Assembly: GCA_052326605.1 (NCBI GenBank) | Contig: JBKQMB010000047.1 | Span: 14,326-78,325, forward strand | DNA length: 64,000 bases | Source of the DNA: Bog-756 sp052326605 | GTDB taxonomy: Bacteria > Actinomycetota > Acidimicrobiia > Acidimicrobiales > RAAP-2 | Reading direction: 5' to 3' | Shown here: piece by piece, positions 33,703-47,958 of the stretch | Layout: each line of letters starts with the position of its first letter | Position numbering within the stretch: position 1 is the first letter of the stretch | Program-made: the position numbers and the translations under genes | The notes under the pieces: model-generated | The model's database searches: none | What the model was told of the DNA's origin: nothing | The model's input: only the letters and a program-made list of their open reading frames with translations

Positions 33703-33961
33703 TCGGCCCGGACGTCGCCGAACGAACAGGCACTCCCGGGAGGGGCTGTGGGCTGCTTCCTTGCCGGACACACCGTTTTGTCGGTATCTTCTGACCCCAC
33801 TGCCGGGAACGGCGTGCCCTGACGGCGCGCCTCGGCGAACGGCCAGGTGGTCGAGACCATGCGGGCGGACGTTGTCTCCGGACGTCCCCGGTCGGTCGCG
33901 GTCGTCGAAGCCGGGACTGTCTCGACCATAATCAAGCAGTACACCGAAGGGAGCCCCACCG

Positions 33962-36376
<2,415 letters not shown>

Positions 36377-36381
36377 ATCCG

Positions 36382-36415
36382 CAGGTCACCGGGGCCTTGA
36401 GACCCTGGTGGCCTG
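36382..36415 (+). terminator. Imperfect hairpin after hppA
   Basis: Arms CAGGTCACCGGGG (36382-36394) and CCCTGGTGGCCTG (36403-36415) pair at 11 of 13 positions around an 8-base loop. This starts five bases after the hppA stop and is the likely terminator before topA. There is no U-tract. Confidence 0.55.
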
Positions 36416-36465
36416 TCTGCGGGGTTGACAACAGCTCTCCCCACCGTTCACCCTTGGCCACAGCC

Positions 36466-39467
<3,002 letters not shown>

Positions 39468-39471
<4 letters not shown>

Positions 39472-40103
39472 CCGGCAGCCCACGGGGTCGGCTGATCGCG
39501 TTCGAGGGGATCGACGGCTGCGGCAAGTCCACCCAGGCCGCCCTGCTCGCCGATCGGCTGGGGGCGGTCCTCACGTTCGAGCCGGGGGCCACCGGGCTGG
39601 GGGCGTCACTCCGGGAATTGCTGCTCGACCACGACCAGGCACCGGTGGCCGAACGTTCGGAGGCTCTGCTGATGGCCGCCGACCGGGCCCAGCACGTGGC
39701 CGAGGTGGTGAAGCCGGCGCTCGACGCCGGGACCTGGGTGGTCAGCGATCGCTTCACGGCCTCGACCTTGGCCTATCAAGGGTTCGGTCGCGGGCTCGAC
39801 CGGTCGGAGCTGGCCCGGCTGGTCCTCTTTGCCACCGGCGGGCTCGCCCCCGACCTGAACGTGCTCGTCGACGTCCCACTGGCGGTGGCCAGCGACCGCC
39901 GCGGCAGCACGCGTGCCGACCGCTTCGAATCGCAGGGTGACGGGTTCCAACAGCGGGTGGCCGATGGCTTCCGCCACCTTGCCGCAGAGCCGGGTGCCCC
40001 CTGGCTGGTGGTCGACGGCAGCGGATCGGTGGAGCAGGTCGCCGCAGCCGTGTGGGCCGGCGTCGGGCGCCTGGTCGGCCCCGAGGGCCTCGATGGGAGA
40101 TAG
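39468..40103 (+). CDS. tmk: Thymidylate kinase
   Basis: A 211-aa dTMP kinase that makes dTDP. LIAFEGIDGCGKSTQAALLA is the P-loop, TFEPGATGLG replaces the usual REPGGT region, SDRFTASTLAYQGFGRGLD is the DRY-type motif, and ADRFESQGDGFQQRV is the lid. It starts with GTG that overlaps the topA TGA (GTGA), and its end overlaps holB, so topA, tmk and holB are translated as a coupled unit. Confidence 0.94.
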
Positions 40104-41217
40104 CGGAACGGCTGGCACCGCGGAGCTGCCCGCCCCGGAGCTCTTCGAGGGAGTGGTGGGCCAGCCCCGAGCGGTGGCCCAGCTGATGGCGGCGGCCCGT
40201 CATCCGGTCCACGCCTACCTCCTGCACGGGCCCCCTGGTTCGGGCAAGCGGGCGGCGGCGCGTGGCCTGGCAGCAGCGCTGCTCTGTCCGTCGGCGGGAT
40301 GCGGGAAATGCAACTCGTGCCGCCGGGCCCTGGCGGGAAGCCATCCCGATCTGGTGACGGTGGAGCGCTCCGGAGCCACGCTCGACATCGACGAGGCCCG
40401 GGTCATCACCATGCGCGCCCAGCGGCGCCCTCTCGAATCGGCACGACAGGTCCTGATGGTGAATGACATCCACCTTGCCGGCCGTGCTGCCCCGGCGCTG
40501 CTGAAGACCATAGAGGAGCCCCCCGCGTCCACCGTGTTCGTGCTGGTGGCCGACGACCTTCCGTCCAGCCTGACCACCATTGTCAGCCGATGCGTGCAGA
40601 TCCCCTTCGACGCGATCTCGCCGACGGTCATGACGGCCTGGCTGGTCGACCACGGGGTAGACGTGGCTCTGGCCGAGTCGGTGGCAGCCGCCTCCGGTGG
40701 GCGCCTCGACCGGGCGCGCCTGCTGGTCAACGATGCCGGGTTCGCAGCACGCCAACAGCGGTGGCGGTCGGTTCCCACCCGACTGGACGGAACCGGCGCA
40801 GCGGCCGCCACGATGTCCTCCGAACTGCTGGCTTCGGCCGACGAGGCCCTGGCCCCCCTGCGGGAGCAGCACGCCCAGGAGATCGCGGCGCTCGTGGAGC
40901 AGTCCGAGGTCGGTGGGTCGAAGGGGGTCCCGGGCCGCAAGCAGATGGAAGACCGGCACAAGCGGGAAGAGCGGCGTTGGCGGACCGATGACCTCCGGTT
41001 CGGGTTGGCCACCCTCGCCGAGGTCTATCGCGACCGGCTGGTGGACACGGTCGGGGCGGCCACCGGGCCAGGGTCCCCGGGCAGCGCCTCCGAGCGACGC
41101 CGGGCGGCACGCCAGGTGGACGCCATCAGCGAGGCATCGGCTGCGCTCGGCCGCAATGCCAACGAGTCGCTCCTGATGGACGCCTTGATGGTCGAACTGT
41201 CGGAGATGCTCGACTGA
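40093..41217 (+). CDS. holB: DNA polymerase III subunit delta'
   Basis: A 374-aa clamp-loader subunit of the AAA+ family. LLHGPPGSGKRAAARGLAAA is a Walker A with Arg in place of Thr/Ser, CPSAGCGKCNSC is the structural zinc module and LKTIEEPPASTVFVLVADD is the conserved sensor region. The ATG at 40093 lies inside the end of tmk (11-bp overlap). The C-terminal third is extended and charged compared with E. coli HolB. It ends 57 bp before tRNA-Thr. Confidence 0.92.
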   Translation: MGDSGTAGTAELPAPELFEGVVGQPRAVAQLMAAARHPVHAYLLHGPPGSGKRAAARGLAAALLCPSAGCGKCNSCRRALAGSHPDLVTVERSGATLDIDEARVITMRAQRRPLESARQVLMVNDIHLAGRAAPALLKTIEEPPASTVFVLVADDLPSSLTTIVSRCVQIPFDAISPTVMTAWLVDHGVDVALAESVAAASGGRLDRARLLVNDAGFAARQQRWRSVPTRLDGTGAAAATMSSELLASADEALAPLREQHAQEIAALVEQSEVGGSKGVPGRKQMEDRHKREERRWRTDDLRFGLATLAEVYRDRLVDTVGAATGPGSPGSASERRRAARQVDAISEASAALGRNANESLLMDALMVELSEMLD

Positions 41218-41274
41218 CCCGGTCCCCCCGTCGGACGGAGCCCTGTTCTCCGTTCGGATAGCTTGTACACCCGC

Positions 41275-41350
41275 GCCTGGGTAGCTCAGTCGGTAGAGCA
41301 ACGCACTCGTAATGCGTAGGTCAGGAGTTCGATTCTCCTCCCAGGCTCCA
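41275..41350 (+). tRNA. tRNA-Thr (anticodon CGT)
   Basis: A complete cloverleaf: acceptor GCCTGGG/CCCAGGC, D-arm GCTCAGTCGGTAGAGC, anticodon loop CTCGTAA (CGT, reading ACG), T-arm with GTTCGAT and an encoded CCA. Its 3' half is duplicated exactly at 49011, so it is the attachment site of the island to its right. Confidence 0.96.
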
Positions 41351-41353
41351 TGT
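41305..41353 (+). repeat. Attachment site copy (attL) in tRNA-Thr
   Basis: A 49-bp sequence from the anticodon loop through CCA plus three bases is identical to 49011-49059. The bases just outside both copies differ. These direct repeats bound the integrated island. Confidence 0.95.
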
Positions 41354-41386
41354 CAGAGGTGGTTTTTCACCATCTGACCCGAGGTC

Positions 41387-41410
41387 CATCCCATATTTCA
41401 TCCCATATTT
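41387..41410. repeat. 12-bp direct repeat near attL
   Basis: CATCCCATATTT occurs twice back to back between the attachment site and the integrase gene. Adjacent short repeats at this place are typical of integrase arm-type binding sites, which is inferred. Confidence 0.7.
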
Positions 41411-41435
41411 TGTCGAAACTTGTTAGCCATGGGCC

Positions 41436-42570
41436 ATGAAGGGGTCACGCCGGAAGCTGCGTCCGGGGGTCTGGGAGCTACGTGTCCATGCCGGCACATC
41501 GTCGGTCACAGGCAAGCCGAAGTACGTCTCCCGGACCTTCCACGGCTCCCCTGCCAAGTCGGCCGATGATGCGCTCAGCGAGCTGGTCACCGAAGTAGCA
41601 ACCACCGATCACACCGGCCCGGCCGAGTCGTTTGGCGCCTACCTGGACCGCTGGCTGCCAAAGATGACCGTCTTGAAGGAGCTTTCGCCCACCACGGTTC
41701 GGGAGAACAAGCGGACCATCGAGAAGATCATCAAGCCGGCACTCGGCGGCGTCCCCCTCCGAGATCTTGGCGTCAATCACCTGGATGACCTCTATGTGGC
41801 CCTCAGAAGCCGTGAGCGGCCCCTGTCGCCCGCCTCGGTCCGAAGGGGTCCATGCGGTCATCTCGGCGGCGCTGAACCAGGCCGTGAGGGAGAGGGCAAT
41901 CGCCTCGAATCCGGCGACCAGAACTACTCCACCGTCCGCTCGAACCGTCCCTAAGGCGGCTCCCACGCCTGCGGAGGTACAGGCCATGATCGGCGTGGCG
42001 GACAAGGAAGACGCCGATATGGCGGCATTCATCGCCTTGGCCGCCGTCACCGGCGCCCGGCGAGGTGAGCTCTGTGGCCTCCGCTGGGGTGACGTCGACT
42101 GGGATGCTCTGACCCTGACCATCGAGAGATCGATCACCGTCGTCGACGGTGAATGGATCACCAAGGACACCAAGACTCATGCCGGCCGAGTACTCGCTTT
42201 GGACCCGTTCGCCGAGGAGGTGCTTCGCCGCCAGCGGGCACGGCACGACGAGCGGGCCGCTGAACTCGGCATCGAGCTGGACGCCGAGTCACCAGTCTTC
42301 TCCTATGACATGGTGCGTCCGATCTCGCCGGATACGACCAGTCACTACGTGAAGAAGATCGCCAAGAACGCCGGCGTGGACACCCACCTTCATGCGCTCC
42401 GTCACTTCGCAGCCACTCAGATGATCGGTGGTGGTCACGATGTGCGGACCGTTGCCGGCCGGCTTGGTCACCACGATGCCTCCACGACGCTCAAGGTCTA
42501 TAGCCACTTCCTCCCCGAGCGTGATCGCGACGCCGCAAACGCACTGGGCCAAGCTCTTACGGCGAGCTAA
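41436..42570 (+). pseudogene. int: Tyrosine integrase broken by a single-base frameshift
   Basis: The N-terminal half (from MKGSRRKLRPGVWELRVHAG) and the C-terminal half lie in different frames. They join cleanly at GGGG 41845-41848: removing one G gives ASVRR-VHAVISAALNQAV without interruption. The C-terminal half keeps all catalytic residues (ARRGELCGLRWG, HALRHFA, LGHHDASTTLKVYSH). Repaired, the protein would be about 378 aa. The extra G could be a real inactivating mutation, a sequencing error in a homopolymer or, less likely, a programmed shift. Confidence 0.88.
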
Positions 42571-42664
42571 GGGCACTTCGGATTTCGGCGGGGGTGGTGT
42601 CCCGGCCACCTTCGTGCACGCGATTGTTACTGCTCCCGTGTACCAGGCACATGCGGGATGCCGG

Positions 42665-44302
42665 TCAGACGGCATTCCGAAGGGAAGGCAGGAGCCGCTT
42701 CGCCTCTCGCTCGCTGTCGAGGACCGATGTGAGTTGGCTCAAGGCACCAGGATCATCACTTGATCGGTTCTGGCGTTCCTCCGGATCGATCGTCAGGTTG
42801 TGCAGCTCGAAGAATGGCTCGGCTGCGGACCCGGCAAATGGATTCTTCGGGATGCCATGCTCAGCGTTCCAGTCGTCAAGCCGCTCGTAGTAGTGGTTGA
42901 GCTTCCACAGCTCATCTGACCCGTCCTTGCCCGTGGGAAGCGTTGCGACGACCGACTCGATCTTCGCCGGGTAGCCAACGGCGTCGTAGTGCCTTCCGCT
43001 GAACATGTTGGTCTCGCTGATGCCTCGGGAGAACTCGTCCTCGGTCATGAAGTAGACCGGTGTGTTGACCGACTCTGCCGAGATCGATCCGGATATGACC
43101 CCGCTCAGGTCCCTTCCGGGAAGTGGCTGAGCCTCGTCATGGTGCGCAGCAACGCCGGCTGCTGCTTCCTCGGGGTCGATACCGGCCAAGCCCATGAGTG
43201 TCGGGATCAGGTCCACGTGGCTGGTCGGCACCGTCACGCCGCCAGGCACTGCCGTGATCCCGGGGCCGTTGATGTACAGGGGCACGTGGGTGGACTCGTC
43301 GTAGGCGTTGTACCACTTCTGCATCATCCCCCCGTGGGAGCCCAGAAGGTCGCCGTGGTCGGAGGTGAAGATGACGATGGTGTCGTCAGCGAGTCCGTTG
43401 TCATGCAGCGATTCGAGCACCCGCCCGATGGCTTGGTCGACCACCTTGTGCAGGTAGTAGTAGAGGCGTCGATAGGTCTGGTCCGGTGACTGCTCGTAGG
43501 TCATCTCGATCCAGGTCTTCTTCCACATCTCGTGACAGGACGGGCGGCCTGCGAACGTGTCCGACTGCGAGGGAGGCTGAGGGATCTCCGGAACCGTGTC
43601 GTCCGGTGGCTGCGCCTTGAGGATGTTGTCCCAAGCCCAGCCATTGAAGGTGATGTCGTGGGGATTGACGAACGACGCAACCGCCAGCCAGGGTCCCTGA
43701 TTGCGATTCGCTGCGATGTCCTTGAAGAGGTCCACCACCTGCTCGGCGAAGACCCCGTCCTTCACTTGGCCACAATCGGCCTTGGCGGCCCCGTGAGGTT
43801 CACGGCCGATCCATCCGCTGAATCCGAACGGATCGAGCCGATCCGCCCCCTTGTAGGCGGCGACTGCCTCGGGGATGGGAGCGCCGTTCTCATCCGACGC
43901 CATAAGTCCTTCATGGGTGCCCGGAATGATGAGGTCTGCGTAGCTGATGTGCCACTTGCCACGCCAGTGCGACTCGTAACCGCCCGCACGGAACCAATCG
44001 CCCAGCGTTGGCACTGAGTCGGGGTCGAGAAAGAACATGCCCGGATCGTCCACCTTCTTTGCCATGGCGTCGGTCTGGGACGCTCCGTGCAGTGACGGGT
44101 ACTGACCAGTGAAGAGGGTGGCCCTACTTGGCAGGCAGGCGGTGGATCCGGCGTAGTGCCTGTGGAACTCAAGGGAGCCGTCACGTATCGACTCTCGGGC
44201 CGTCAACTGCTCCTTGCGGAACTTCTTCACTGACTCGGTTTCATAGGGCGGCGGGTACCGCTCTTCGTCCGTCATGATCAGCAGGATGTTGGGCTTGGCC
44301 AT
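42665..44302 (-). CDS. Type I sulfatase
   Basis: A 545-aa arylsulfatase-superfamily enzyme. KPNILLIMTDEERYPP gives the metal-binding Asp pair, STACLPSRATLFTGQYP holds the C-x-P-S-R motif whose Cys is converted to formylglycine, and IVIFTSDHGDLLGSHG is the second metal site. No signal peptide is evident, so it may be cytosolic. I chose the ATG at 44302 over 44326 because the domain begins at once. No sulfatase-maturating enzyme is nearby. It is the main metabolic cargo of the tRNA-Thr island; the substrate is unknown. Confidence 0.9.
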   Translation of the reverse strand: MAKPNILLIMTDEERYPPPYETESVKKFRKEQLTARESIRDGSLEFHRHYAGSTACLPSRATLFTGQYPSLHGASQTDAMAKKVDDPGMFFLDPDSVPTLGDWFRAGGYESHWRGKWHISYADLIIPGTHEGLMASDENGAPIPEAVAAYKGADRLDPFGFSGWIGREPHGAAKADCGQVKDGVFAEQVVDLFKDIAANRNQGPWLAVASFVNPHDITFNGWAWDNILKAQPPDDTVPEIPQPPSQSDTFAGRPSCHEMWKKTWIEMTYEQSPDQTYRRLYYYLHKVVDQAIGRVLESLHDNGLADDTIVIFTSDHGDLLGSHGGMMQKWYNAYDESTHVPLYINGPGITAVPGGVTVPTSHVDLIPTLMGLAGIDPEEAAAGVAAHHDEAQPLPGRDLSGVISGSISAESVNTPVYFMTEDEFSRGISETNMFSGRHYDAVGYPAKIESVVATLPTGKDGSDELWKLNHYYERLDDWNAEHGIPKNPFAGSAAEPFFELHNLTIDPEERQNRSSDDPGALSQLTSVLDSEREAKRLLPSLRNAV

Positions 44303-44326
44303 GAGGGGAACCGTAGGCGGTGGCAA

Positions 44327-44578
44327 CCCAGTGCGCTTGGTGCCCGCTGGCGCAGGTCGGGGGTCCCTATAACGCCAATGTGTGGGGCACTATATGGCCC
44401 GAGTAGTTTCAACTGCTCGCTGCCGCGAGCACCAGGCCCCGCCTAATTCCTAAGCGCCGAATTGAGCCAGCGGGCCTCGAATGCAGCTGGGCGAGGATGC
44501 TCCTCGGGCGGACGACTGCCAACTCGCCGGCAACTGAGTCGAAAGCGTTCAACTCGATCGACTTGTATTTCGATCCGG
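44327..44578. other. Gene-free stretch between sulfatase and excisionase-like genes
   Basis: About 250 bp with no gene that I can support. It presumably holds the sulfatase promoter. Confidence 0.5.
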
Positions 44579-44809
44579 CTACGAGCTGTCGGTCTTTTGC
44601 GATGCCATATCGGCTTTGGGATAGTGAGTAGCCCGCACGTCGCCCACCGAATCAATCCACTCGTCAAGCAGTCGCTCAGAAATGACGAGACGTCGACCGA
44701 TGCGGCGGACGGGCAGGTGTCCCTCGCGGGCCAGCCGATACAGCGTCTCTGGACTCGGCACTCCACCGCAGTGGCGCGATGCCTCGGGCATCGTTAAGAA
44801 CTGGCTCAC
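44579..44809 (-). CDS. Excisionase-like helix-turn-helix protein
   Basis: A 76-aa protein with a MerR-type winged helix: PSPETLYRLAREGHLPVRRI, then GRRLVISERLLDEWI, preceded by FLTMPEASRHCG. This is the usual shape of excisionases (recombination directionality factors) and of small element repressors. It lies 2 kb from the integrase and reads toward it. It is the only candidate excisionase of the island. Confidence 0.8.
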   Translation of the reverse strand: MSQFLTMPEASRHCGGVPSPETLYRLAREGHLPVRRIGRRLVISERLLDEWIDSVGDVRATHYPKADMASQKTDSS

Positions 44810-44903
44810 CAGCGGCCCCCTTTGTGCAAGTTGTGCCCGTAACGCCAGGACCTATCACTTAGCCTTGGAAGCGTGTCGGCCGCGCCCTCGTTCTTGGGCG
44901 GGT

Positions 44904-45173
44904 TCATCGCGATCCTCCACCGCGTGACCACCTACGGGATAACTCGCCATTGACCAATCGGCACAGAGCCCTGACCTCCTTGCGCAGCCGCCGAATCTCG
45001 CTCCGGCTCGGGCGGCCTCTCGCCTCCGTGGCGCTCACCTCCAAACCGGCGAACCATTGGGCCCAGTTGTGGATCTCACACGGGTGATGCAGATCCGCTC
45101 GATTCGCGACTCCTGACGGACGAGTCCCTGGACGACGCTCGCTTAGCCGGTCGGCAGATCTGGCTCCGCTCAC
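44904..45173 (-). CDS. Possible small basic protein (89 aa)
   Basis: A GTG-started frame overlapping an upstream frame by GTGA. The C-terminal half is a basic helix (RGRPSRSEIRRLRKEVRALC) with coiled-coil character, while the N-terminal part is low-complexity. It may be a real accessory protein of the island or a chance frame in degraded DNA. No function is assigned. Confidence 0.3.
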   Translation of the reverse strand: MSGARSADRLSERRPGTRPSGVANRADLHHPCEIHNWAQWFAGLEVSATEARGRPSRSEIRRLRKEVRALCRLVNGELSRRWSRGGGSR

Positions 45174-45263
45174 GACGCCTCAATTTCGCTGTTCGCGATC
45201 GGCCGAATCACAACTCGCACACGGTCGAGCACCTCATCCGTGCGAACCGGGTGAGGTCGCCGG

Positions 45264-45473
45264 TCAGTGATAACAGGACTCTTCAGAGGCCGGCTCCGGT
45301 CGCTGCTGGCAGCCATCTCGGTGACGGTTTCCAGGAGTCGGGCAACGGTAGGCGTCCAGGGTCCTGCCACTGTAGCGGGCCAGGAACGCAGCCGCTGCGA
45401 CCTCGGCTTCGTCGAAGAGGGCGTCCTCGATGATGGCCGAGAGCGCGGATGAGGGCGAGTCGAGAATGGACAT
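45264..45473 (-). pseudogene. Possible truncated N-terminus of a second tyrosine recombinase
   Basis: From the ATG at 45473 the frame gives MSILDSPSSALSAIIEDALF and then AAFLARYSGRTLDAYR, which looks like the start of the SAM-like core-binding domain of tyrosine recombinases. It then runs into unrelated sequence and stops after 69 aa. No catalytic domain follows in any frame. I read it as a remnant; the match is short. Confidence 0.35.
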
Positions 45474-45610
45474 GGTCTTCCTCCTGATCGTGGAAGACCA
45501 GCCAACACCTGCCCCACCCAACCATGGATAGGGGCCACGGTGAAGCCGATTGCGAAACGTCTGCAGAACTCCCGGGGTGTGGCTGGGCGCCTCCTCGCCA
45601 GTAGAGGGGC

Positions 45611-46024
45611 CTATCGGGTGTGAGCACCGACCACTCGCTGCGCGATCGCGACGCAGCGGCGGGCTCGTTCCACAGCCCGACCCGCGTCTGCCTTGGACAC
45701 GTCAATGTGGTCGTACTCCGCCTTGGTCTTGAGGGGAAGTATTCGTCTGAGTTCTTTGGCGAGCTCCTTACCGTCGGCGCCAGCTGTATTCAACAGTCCC
45801 AAGACCTCGTCGTGGCTCTGTCCGCTGGAGCGCTTTCCAAGCCGAATCCCATAGACGGCATCGGCAGCATTGATACCCGCATGGATGGCCAGAGTCGTGG
45901 CCGCGGTATTGAGTCGCTCACCAAGCTCGCGCTCTGCGGCCACCAGGTACTCCTCGCTCTTCGACAGGTACGCGTTCGCCTGAGTCAGAGTGGTCGACTT
46001 GGTCCGCGGTCCACGGGTACTCAC
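45611..46024 (-). CDS. HEPN-domain protein, likely toxin of an MNT/HEPN pair
   Basis: A 137-aa helical protein. The C-terminal LPLKTKAEYDHIDVSKADA matches the conserved end of HEPN domains (usually RxxxxH or KNxAEYD-like), the presumed RNase site, followed by AGRAVERARRCVAIAQRVV. The GTG at 46024 overlaps the stop of the nucleotidyltransferase gene (GTGA). HEPN/MNT pairs act as toxin-antitoxin systems in which the nucleotidyltransferase modifies and silences the HEPN RNase (type VII). The active-site Arg is Lys here, so activity is uncertain. Confidence 0.7.
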   Translation of the reverse strand: MSTRGPRTKSTTLTQANAYLSKSEEYLVAAERELGERLNTAATTLAIHAGINAADAVYGIRLGKRSSGQSHDEVLGLLNTAGADGKELAKELRRILPLKTKAEYDHIDVSKADAGRAVERARRCVAIAQRVVGAHTR

Positions 46025-46653
46025 TTGGAGATGCTCTGAAGGTCCCCGGGCGCATCCCCGTAGACAACGATGCCTTCGGCGCGGATCGATCTCCATAGCT
46101 CGCTGCGGCTCTTGAGCCGGCGTCCAAGATCGTGTGCCCCGACCTCGAGGATGTTGACTGGGTTACCGAGCGCTCGGTTGAGCACCTGGTTCAAGGAGAA
46201 AGTGGACTCAGCCCACGCGGAGTCGGAATCGTCGATATCGGCGGGCCGCACGATGACGAGGTCAAGGTCACTGTCAGCATCGGCTTCACCCCGGGCGAAA
46301 GACCCAAAGACGATTGCCATCTCTGGTCGGGGCTGCTGGAGGGCGGAGCAATCTCCGACTGTGCTGAGAGCAAGGTAACGCAGGTCGGTCATGGAGCGGA
46401 CCAGCCGCCCGGCGAGGCTCTCGCCCATCAGGCGAAATAGGGCGGACGGAGGAGCCTCGACTCGCTCGACAACGCCAAGATGGACAAGTTCGGGAAGGAC
46501 GCGCGAGGTCTGCGCCAGGCTCACACCGGCCAGCCGAGAGATGGTCGTCAGATTCAGTTGCGCCGTAGTCTCGGCCAGCACACCGAGAATGTGCCCCTGC
46601 GCTCCAGGGATCAGCGCCTGGACTGGTCGTGTGTAATCCACGCTGACGATCAT
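46021..46653 (-). CDS. HTH-fused minimal nucleotidyltransferase (MNT), likely antitoxin
   Basis: A 210-aa protein. Residues 20-80 form a winged helix (LTTISRLAGVSLAQTSRVLP). From about residue 112 comes a MNT-type polymerase-beta fold with the full GSx10DxD signature (VFGSFARGEADADSDLDLVI). The start is ATG 46653 or GTG 46665; I prefer 46653 because a 12-bp inverted repeat overlaps the upstream codon. The fused HTH suggests that the protein represses its own operon through that palindrome. The HEPN gene downstream is coupled by a 4-base overlap. Confidence 0.85.
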   Translation of the reverse strand: MIVSVDYTRPVQALIPGAQGHILGVLAETTAQLNLTTISRLAGVSLAQTSRVLPELVHLGVVERVEAPPSALFRLMGESLAGRLVRSMTDLRYLALSTVGDCSALQQPRPEMAIVFGSFARGEADADSDLDLVIVRPADIDDSDSAWAESTFSLNQVLNRALGNPVNILEVGAHDLGRRLKSRSELWRSIRAEGIVVYGDAPGDLQSISK

Positions 46654-46658
46654 ATCGG

Positions 46659-46702
46659 GTACCACTCATATATGAAAGGATCGTTCCCTTTATGAGTGGT
46701 AC
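46659..46702. promoter_or_regulatory. Palindromic operator of the MNT/HEPN operon
   Basis: GTACCACTCATA (46659-46670) and TATGAGTGGTAC (46691-46702) are a perfect 12-bp inverted repeat 20 bp apart. The site sits directly upstream of the MNT start, where an autorepressor would bind. Confidence 0.75.
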
Positions 46703-46798
46703 AACCTGGCCGCATCAACACCCCGGCGCGGGGCGACCTCCTCCCATTGTTCGGGGGCACCCTACGCAGATCCAGCCGGTGCCCCTCATATCCGCGAC

Positions 46799-47389
46799 TT
46801 ACTGAGCCTCTCGACGCATGAACCAGAGGTGTGACGTGAGCATTGGCGACTCATCTACGACCTCGAATCCGAGGTTGATGTAGAACCGCACATTCTCTGG
46901 CTTGGCGGTTTCCAACCAGGAGATTCGTCGGTGCTCATCAAACTCGTCACACAGGAGCCTCATCGCTGCTCGTCCCATGCCCATGGACTGGAAGCCCGGC
47001 TCGACCCCGACCGGACCGACGTGCCAGTGGGGTTCATCCAAGTCGTGCACGGCCAAGACCGATCCAAAGTGAAGAAGACGATCAGCGTCGTTTGCAGTGG
47101 AAGGGGGAGCTTCCAGAGTCCTGACTTCCGGCGGCAGCATTGATTCGACACAGTGGCCAGGTTCAACCGCACAAGCGACGCCAAGCACGCAATCTCCGCG
47201 CCGGACCCCGGCGATCCTTGCACCAGCAAGCATGCCACCGAACGTGTTGTAGAGCATTTCTAATCGCACGAGCGGATCGTCGGAGATTGCGCTTGTGTCC
47301 GGACTGTCCCGCAACGACCGAGCAGCGACGCCTACCGCCTGGGAGATCTGGTCAGTACTGTCAAGCCAGAAAACCTCAAACTCGTCCAC
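46799..47389 (-). CDS. GNAT-family N-acetyltransferase
   Basis: A 196-aa acetyltransferase. HVGPVGVEPGFQSMGMGRAA is the acetyl-CoA-binding motif A with the Q/RxxGxG/A loop, then WLETAKPENVRFYINLGFEV is motif B. It starts with GTG at 47389. The acceptor is unknown. It lies beside the MNT/HEPN operon, but nothing ties it to that system beyond position. Confidence 0.85.
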   Translation of the reverse strand: MDEFEVFWLDSTDQISQAVGVAARSLRDSPDTSAISDDPLVRLEMLYNTFGGMLAGARIAGVRRGDCVLGVACAVEPGHCVESMLPPEVRTLEAPPSTANDADRLLHFGSVLAVHDLDEPHWHVGPVGVEPGFQSMGMGRAAMRLLCDEFDEHRRISWLETAKPENVRFYINLGFEVVDESPMLTSHLWFMRREAQ

Positions 47390-47588
47390 GGCACGGTTGT
47401 ATCACTTCGTGAAGCCTTCGGACATCGGAGGCCGCCGCAACGGTGCCCACCGACCCGGCAGCGTTCGGGGACAGGTTGTCGGCGGGGGCTGGAGCAAATA
47501 AGCAACGGAATCTCCGGGTTGCTTTCCCCCGGCGTCTGAGTCGACCTTCTGTCATGATGTGCAGAACTACGACAAAGGAGTATCGGTC

Positions 47589-47891
47589 ATGGCGGTTCTG
47601 ATTGAGAATGTCTTTCCGGTCGGGGTAACCAACGAGTTGCTCGATGCTGTCACCGACGAAATGGGCGTCGACACCGAACTCCCGCCCGGTGGGATCCTGC
47701 ATGTGCACTTCGAGAAGGGAGGCCGTGCTCACGGCGTCGACGTGTTCGACTCGGTCGAGGCCTATCAGCAGTTCGTCCAGTCAACGCTTGTGCCAGCCAT
47801 GGGCAAGGTCGCCTCGGCAAGAGGCCTCGATCCGTCCAAGATGGGCGAGCCTGAAGAGACGATCACTGAGGTCCATCGCCTCGTTCGCTAA
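47589..47891 (+). CDS. Small ABM-like hypothetical protein (100 aa)
   Basis: A 100-aa protein with the pattern of dimeric alpha-beta barrel proteins: VLIENVFPVGVTNELLDAVT, then GGILHVHFEKGGRAHGVDVF and VEAYQQFVQSTLVPAM. AAAGGAG lies upstream of the ATG at 47589. Such proteins include monooxygenases and stress-response proteins, but no catalytic residue is evident. It is cargo of the tRNA-Thr island. Confidence 0.65.
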   Translation: MAVLIENVFPVGVTNELLDAVTDEMGVDTELPPGGILHVHFEKGGRAHGVDVFDSVEAYQQFVQSTLVPAMGKVASARGLDPSKMGEPEETITEVHRLVR

Positions 47892-47958
47892 GCGACGACC
47901 GCTGGACGACCCACAGTCTCCTGACACGCATATTCGGCAGGGGCAGGCCGAGCTGAAG

